A stretch of DNA of 8,879 nucleotides, taken from NCBI GenBank assembly GCA_019242065.1, contig JAFAWJ010000153.1, positions 1 to 8,879 of the forward strand, in the 5' to 3' direction. The notes under the pieces were generated by a model. That model was not told where the DNA came from. It saw nothing but the letters and a program-made list of their open reading frames with translations, and made no database searches. Made by a program: the position numbers and the translations under genes. This stretch comes from Chloroflexota bacterium (lineage in GTDB: Bacteria; Chloroflexota; UBA6077; CF-72). Numbering within the stretch: position 1 is the first letter of the stretch; each line of letters starts with the position of its first letter. Shown here piece after piece: positions 5,384-8,879 of this stretch.

Positions 5384-6436
5384 GTGGACCTGAGTGCCCT
5401 GCCGCGCCTCACCGAAGCCCGCTCGCGCTCGATCAGCCCCGAAAACTTCTCTGGCGCCGGGGGCCAGGGCGACCGCGCCACCACAGGCACCGGCGCCGAG
5501 GCAGCCCGCGACCTCGGCTCCGGCTGGAAAATCTCGCCGTCGGTCGTGATCGACGCGGCCCAGACCTTCACCTTGGCCGACATCGCCGGACCGGGCGTTA
5601 TCCAGAGCCTGTGGTTCACCGGCCGCCGCCTCAGCCGCGATCTCATCCTGCGCATCTACTGGGACGGCCAGCCGCAACCGTCGGTCGAGTGCCCACTCGG
5701 CGACTTCTTTGGCGTCGGCTGGGGTCCGTTCGCCCAGATCAGCTCGCTGCCCGTCGCCGTCAATCCCAACAACGGACTCAATTGCTTCTGGGAGATGCCA
5801 TTTCGCGACCACGCGCGGCTCACCCTGGAGAACCGCGGCACCCAATCGTTCACCTGCTACTACCAGGTCAACTACGCCCTGACCGGCGTCGGCCTGGATA
5901 GCGCCTACTTCCACGCGCAGTTCCGCCGCACCAATCCGTTGCCGTTCAAAACCGACTACGTCGTCGTCGACGGTCTGAGCGGCCCCGGCCACTACGTCGG
6001 CACCTATCTGGCGGTCGGCGTCACCAACAATGGCTGGTGGGGCGAAGGCGAGATGAAGTTCTTCGTCGACGACGACACCGATTTCCCGACCATCTGCGGC
6101 ACCGGCACCGAGGACTACTTCGGTGGTGCCTACGACTGGGATGTGGGCGGCCAGTACGTCACCTACACCACCCCATTTCTGGGCATGCACCAGGTGCTGC
6201 GGCCAGACGGCCTGTATCAGTCGCAAACGCGCTTCGGCATGTACCGCTGGCATATCGCCGACCCGATCCGGTTTCAGACCCACCTGCGGGTCACGCTGCA
6301 GGCACTGGGCTGGCGCAGCGAGCGACGCTACCTTCCGTTGCAGTGCGACCTCGCCTCGACCGCCTACTGGTATCAGGCGTTGCCGAGCCCTCGCTTTCCG
6401 GAGCTGCCGGACCGTGACTACCTGGAGGTGATCTGA
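5384..6436 (+). CDS. GH172 (DUF2961) family glycoside hydrolase
   Basis: A 350-aa enzyme of family GH172, formerly DUF2961. Characterised members act on alpha-D-fructofuranosyl or alpha-D-arabinofuranosyl linkages (difructose dianhydride enzymes, arabinan-degrading arabinofuranosidases). Motifs in order: GGQGDRATTGTG (26-37), GPGVIQSLWFT (69-79), RIYWDG and PSVECPLGDFFG (90-110), NPNNGLNCFWEMPF (127-140), YYQVNYALTG (159-168), YFHAQFRRTNP (175-185), GWWGEGEMKFFVDDD (217-231), PTICGTGTEDYFGG (235-248), and QTRFGMYRWHIADPIRF (281-297). Glu in GEGE (E221/E223) and in GTED (E243) are the likely catalytic pair by family analogy. No signal peptide is seen, so it probably acts inside the cell on an imported sugar. 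The start is GTG at 5384, 6 bases after TACGCT and without a ribosome binding site. The last codons contain the ribosome binding site of the next gene. The sugar substrate is unknown. Confidence 0.92.
   Translation: MDLSALPRLTEARSRSISPENFSGAGGQGDRATTGTGAEAARDLGSGWKISPSVVIDAAQTFTLADIAGPGVIQSLWFTGRRLSRDLILRIYWDGQPQPSVECPLGDFFGVGWGPFAQISSLPVAVNPNNGLNCFWEMPFRDHARLTLENRGTQSFTCYYQVNYALTGVGLDSAYFHAQFRRTNPLPFKTDYVVVDGLSGPGHYVGTYLAVGVTNNGWWGEGEMKFFVDDDTDFPTICGTGTEDYFGGAYDWDVGGQYVTYTTPFLGMHQVLRPDGLYQSQTRFGMYRWHIADPIRFQTHLRVTLQALGWRSERRYLPLQCDLASTAYWYQALPSPRFPELPDRDYLEVI
6424..6433 (+). promoter_or_regulatory. Strong ribosome binding site inside the GH172 3' end
   Basis: GGAGGTGATC is a full-length match to the 16S anti-Shine-Dalgarno end. 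It overlaps the GH172 codons for Leu-Glu-Val-Ile, and the amidohydrolase ATG follows 7 bases later. This couples translation of the two genes and fixes the start at 6441. It is the only strong ribosome binding site seen in the window. Confidence 0.8.
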
Positions 6437-6440
6437 TCGC

Positions 6441-7886
6441 ATGCGCACGTTGATTCAGGGCGGCTGGGTCGTCGGCTTCGACGGACGCTCCCATCAGCTG
6501 ATTCGCGATGGAGTGCTGGTCTACGAGGACAACACCGTCCTCGAGGTCGGCTCACATTTCGACGGGCAGGTCGACCGCACCGTCGACGCGCGCGGCATGC
6601 TGGTCATGCCCGGTCTGATCAATACACATCTGCACCTCGGCACCAACGCACCGCACACCTTCTTTCTCGACGAGACGAAGGCCGACTATTTCGGCGCGAA
6701 CTTCTACGCCTACTCCGTGCCGCGCCGCGGTGCCACCGACAGCCGAGCCAATGCGCGCGCCGACGTCGAGCAGCTGTACGGCATCTGGGCCGCCATCCGT
6801 GGGGGTGCGACGACCATCCTTGACGTCGGCTCACGCAACGCCACCGAGCTGGTGCGGATGGTCGGCGACGTGGGCGCACGGGTCTACCTCGGGCCGGCCT
6901 TCAAGTCATATTCGTACGTCTTCGACGAGCAGGGTCGGATTCAGTGGGACGACGATCCCGCCTCAGGCGAGGCCGGTCTGCAGCGGGCGGTCGCCTTCGC
7001 AAACGAGTACCACGGCGCTCACAACGGTCGCGTGCGCTGCATGCTGTACCCGGCCCAGCTGGACACCTGCTCGCTCGACTTGTTGAAGGCCACCCGCCGC
7101 GCCGCCGACGAATCCGGACTCCGCATCTCACTCCATGCGGCGATGAACCTGATCGAGCTGCAGCGCATGCTGCGCGACCACGGCCAGACCTCGCTGCAGC
7201 TTCTCAGCGACATCGGGTTTCTGGGCGAGGACGTGCTGCTCGGGCACTGCGTCTTCCACGCGCACCACTCGTGGGCGCACTATCCGTACGTCGACGACCT
7301 GCGGCTGCTGGCCGACTCCGGCGCATCAGTGGCGCATGCGCCGTACAAGTACGCGAAGATGGGCGTCATGCTCGAGTCGCTCGAGCGCTACCGACAGCTG
7401 GGGATCAACGTCGCGCTGGGCACGGACACGTTTCCGCAGGATCTCATCTCGGAAATGCGGCTGGCCGGGCTGATGTGTCGCTTCGCCGAGGGCAGCTTCC
7501 GCGTGGGTCGGGCGCGTGACGTGTTTGACGCAGCCACACTAGGCGGCGCCCGAGCGTTGGGTCGCGACGACCTGGGCCGGCTGTGCCCGGGCGCGCGAGC
7601 CGACATCGTCCTGGTCGACTTGCGGTCGACCCACTTCGGCGCCGTGCACGACCCGATTCGATCGCTCGTGGACTATGGGTCCGGCAGCGATATCGACACC
7701 GTGGTCGTCGACGGACGGACGCTGATCTCGGAGCGCCGCGCGGTGGCCGTCGACGAGCGCGCGCTGCTGGAAAAGGTGCAGGAGTCGGGCGAACGCACCT
7801 GGGCGAGCGTTGGCGACTGGCGCTGGAATGGCGCCAGCGTCGACGAGATCGCGCCAATGAGCTACCCCGTCGTGACCGCGCATTAA
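6441..7886 (+). CDS. ATZ/TRZ-type amidohydrolase
   Basis: A 481-aa metal-dependent hydrolase of the amidohydrolase superfamily, near the cytosine deaminase / chlorohydrolase (ATZ/TRZ) group. Such enzymes remove amino or other leaving groups from heterocycles. The N-terminal beta-sandwich part (MRTLIQGGWVVGFDG) is followed by the metal motif NTHLHLG (H63, H65). Further ligands are H232 (ISLHAAMN), H269 (VLLGHCVF) and D329 (ALGTDTFP). The sandwich returns at the C-terminus (GARADIVLVDL, VVVDGR). The Glu usually three residues after the first TIM-barrel His is Met235 here; E239, seven residues on, may matter instead. The strip HAPYKYAKMG replaces the more common HCPxSN. The substrate is therefore probably not a standard pyrimidine or triazine. 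The gene starts 4 bases after the GH172 stop with a strong ribosome binding site. No signal peptide is visible. Confidence 0.9.
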   Translation: MRTLIQGGWVVGFDGRSHQLIRDGVLVYEDNTVLEVGSHFDGQVDRTVDARGMLVMPGLINTHLHLGTNAPHTFFLDETKADYFGANFYAYSVPRRGATDSRANARADVEQLYGIWAAIRGGATTILDVGSRNATELVRMVGDVGARVYLGPAFKSYSYVFDEQGRIQWDDDPASGEAGLQRAVAFANEYHGAHNGRVRCMLYPAQLDTCSLDLLKATRRAADESGLRISLHAAMNLIELQRMLRDHGQTSLQLLSDIGFLGEDVLLGHCVFHAHHSWAHYPYVDDLRLLADSGASVAHAPYKYAKMGVMLESLERYRQLGINVALGTDTFPQDLISEMRLAGLMCRFAEGSFRVGRARDVFDAATLGGARALGRDDLGRLCPGARADIVLVDLRSTHFGAVHDPIRSLVDYGSGSDIDTVVVDGRTLISERRAVAVDERALLEKVQESGERTWASVGDWRWNGASVDEIAPMSYPVVTAH

Positions 7887-7889
7887 ACT
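7884..7889 (+). promoter_or_regulatory. Possible -10 element before msrB
   Basis: TAAACT overlaps the amidohydrolase stop codon and lies 14 bases before the msrB ATG. It fits TAnnnT, and no good ribosome binding site precedes msrB, so a very short leader is possible. No clear -35 is seen; msrB could equally be read from the upstream operon. Confidence 0.25.
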
Positions 7890-7903
7890 ATTCGACGATT
7901 GAT

Positions 7904-8299
7904 ATGACCAACAAGGTTGAGAAGTCAGAGGCCGAGTGGCGAACGGAGTTGACGCCTGCGCAGTACCACGTCCTCCGCGAAAAAGGCACCGAGCCGCCGG
8001 GCACCGGCGATTACGAACACACCAAGGACGCCGGCGAATACCGCTGCGCGGGCTGCGGCAAGGTGCTGTTCCGATCGGACGAGAAGTTTGATTCGCGGTC
8101 GGGCTGGCCGAGCTTCTGGGCGCCCGCCGATGCCGAAGCCGTGGACGCCGAGACGGACATGAGCTACGGCATGGTGCGCACCGAAGTGAAGTGCAGCGAC
8201 TGTGGCGGGCACCTGGGGCACGTGTTCGAGGACGGCCCCAATCCGACCGGGCTACGCTACTGCATCAACTCGGCGGCGCTGAAGCTGGAGCCCAAGTAG
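7904..8299 (+). CDS. msrB: Peptide-methionine (R)-S-oxide reductase MsrB
   Basis: A 131-aa single-domain enzyme that reduces the R-form of methionine sulfoxide in proteins, repairing oxidative damage in the cytoplasm. Signatures are EWRTELTPAQYHVLREKGTE (11-30), zinc cysteines C48xxC51 and C97xxC100, FDSRSGWPSFW (62-72), GHLGHVFEDGP (102-112) and the catalytic RYCINSAAL (C120). The usual position for a resolving cysteine before GWPSF is Ser/Arg, so this looks like a one-cysteine MsrB that would need an external thiol directly. The ATG at 7904 gives the standard family start. It lies 17 bases after the amidohydrolase stop and 17 bases before the likely start of the next gene. No fusion to MsrA is present. 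Confidence 0.97.
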   Translation: MTNKVEKSEAEWRTELTPAQYHVLREKGTEPPGTGDYEHTKDAGEYRCAGCGKVLFRSDEKFDSRSGWPSFWAPADAEAVDAETDMSYGMVRTEVKCSDCGGHLGHVFEDGPNPTGLRYCINSAALKLEPK

Positions 8300-8316
8300 C
8301 GAACCCACCAACGAGC

Positions 8317-8772
8317 TTGCGACAACTGCTGCTCGCCGAGCGGCACGCGGTGCTGGCCACCATCTCGGTGCGGCGCGCGGGCTGGCCCTTTGCCTCACTC
8401 GCGCCGTACGCCACAACACGCGATGGCGAGCCGCTGCTCCTGCTCAGCGAGCTCGCCGAACACACCCGCAACCTGCGCGCCGACTCGCGCGCCAGTCTGC
8501 TCGTGCAGGACTCACGCGCCAGCGAGGACCCCCAGGCCGGCGCGCGGGTCACGCTGCTGGGCACCGCTCACCAACTCGCCGACGATGCCTCGGCCGAGGC
8601 GCGGCAACTCTACACACAGCGACAGCCCCAGTCCATCGCGTACCTCCAGCTTGCCGATTTTCACCTCTGGGTGCTGCGCGTCACCGAAGCCCGTATCGTC
8701 AACGGGTTCGGCGACATGGGCTGGCTCGACGGCGAGCGGCTGCGCGCCGCGCTGTGCTGTCAGCCGTACTGA
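8317..8772 (+). CDS. HugZ/PNPOx-like split-barrel protein
   Basis: A 151-aa (from TTG 8317) protein of the pyridoxamine-phosphate-oxidase-like split-barrel fold, closest in pattern to HugZ-type haem-handling proteins. Motifs: LLLAERHAVLATISV (4-18), GWPFASLAPYAT (22-33), LLLLSELAEHTRNLRADSRAS (40-60), the DPQAGARVTLLG strand (71-82), and LADFHLWVLRVTEARIVNGFG (112-132) then GWL. It lacks the C-terminal DUF2470 part of full HugZ, so flavin/F420 or haem binding cannot be assigned. It ends in CCQPY. No ATG or GTG lies downstream of the MsrB stop before the conserved N-terminus, so TTG 8317 is the best start; a GTG at 8191 would lie inside msrB in another frame and adds a non-family stretch. It is probably co-transcribed with msrB, suggesting an oxidative-stress link. 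Confidence 0.85.
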   Translation: MRQLLLAERHAVLATISVRRAGWPFASLAPYATTRDGEPLLLLSELAEHTRNLRADSRASLLVQDSRASEDPQAGARVTLLGTAHQLADDASAEARQLYTQRQPQSIAYLQLADFHLWVLRVTEARIVNGFGDMGWLDGERLRAALCCQPY

Positions 8773-8836
8773 ACCAGAGCGCAGAGAGAAAGCCTAGTCG
8801 CCAGGCAAGGGAACAATCGGGAACGGGAACCCGCGC

Positions 8837-8879
8837 CCAACGCGGCGGCCCGGCCCGGCTGTATTGACCGGCGCGTTGG
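8837..8879. repeat. Inverted repeat running into the window edge
   Basis: CCAACGCG (8837-8844) and CGCGTTGG (8872-8879) are perfect complementary arms around 27 bases, and an inner GGCC/CCGG-rich region could pair further. The right arm ends exactly at the window end, so the arms may be longer. The enclosed TTGACC (8864-8869) resembles a -35 element of a gene beyond the window. Three GGGAAC copies lie just upstream (8809-8814, 8819-8824, 8825-8830). Confidence 0.35.

Noticed and set aside
5213..6448. A 411-codon open frame on the minus strand across the GH172 gene
   Set aside because: It mirrors a well-supported GH172 gene with all family motifs; long antisense frames are common in high-GC genes and the peptide has no recognisable motif.
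1..8879. CRISPR array, insertion sequence or complete prophage
   Set aside because: No regularly spaced repeats, transposase, terminal inverted repeats or phage structural genes were seen.

Overview
The window is high-GC DNA with strong G/C at third codon positions. The gene families fit a Chloroflexota-like or actinobacterial-type genome, but nothing here fixes the phylum; that placement is only a guess. Most of it is ordinary, tightly packed chromosomal sequence. One visibly AT-richer block (about 1740-2560) holds an HNH endonuclease gene directly behind a tRNA gene.

Layout, left to right. The 3' end of an unidentified plus-strand gene (to 100) is followed by a secreted CAP/SCP-domain protein (plus, ending 1581) whose start is unclear. 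Next is a complete tRNA-Pro(GGG) with encoded CCA (1647-1723). A hairpin (1732-1750) overlaps the stop codon of a minus-strand protein with an N-terminal zinc finger and two tandem HNH modules (1740-2519). The 225-bp divergent gap 2520-2744 carries a GAAC-N4-GTTC palindrome of the Gram-positive LexA-box type fused to a perfect TATAAT. It also has a second palindrome and a terminator-like hairpin just before a DinB-family gene (plus, 2745-3269).

Convergent with DinB, and overlapping its 3' end by 12 bp, is a minus-strand unit: an alpha/beta hydrolase (3258-4148), a 30-codon hydrolase-tail remnant (4145-4237), and a MetE-like (cobalamin-independent methionine synthase family) gene (4253-5349). 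The MetE-like gene is broken by one missing base near 5165. A 34-bp gap with a symmetric inverted repeat (two outward-facing TACGCT hexamers) separates it from a plus-strand block. That block contains a GH172/DUF2961 glycoside hydrolase (5384-6436), a coupled ATZ/TRZ-type amidohydrolase (6441-7886), msrB (7904-8299), and a HugZ/PNPOx-like split-barrel protein (8317-8772). The window ends in a non-coding stretch with an incomplete inverted repeat.

How the genes may fit together: the GH172 and amidohydrolase genes are almost certainly co-translated, since the ribosome binding site of the second lies in the last codons of the first. A joint catabolic role is inference. MsrB and the PNPOx-like protein form a plausible redox pair. 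The items most worth a second look are the clean single-base frameshift in the MetE-like gene, the LexA-type operator between the HNH and DinB genes, the mirror-image promoter at 5357-5378, and the tandem-HNH gene behind the tRNA.
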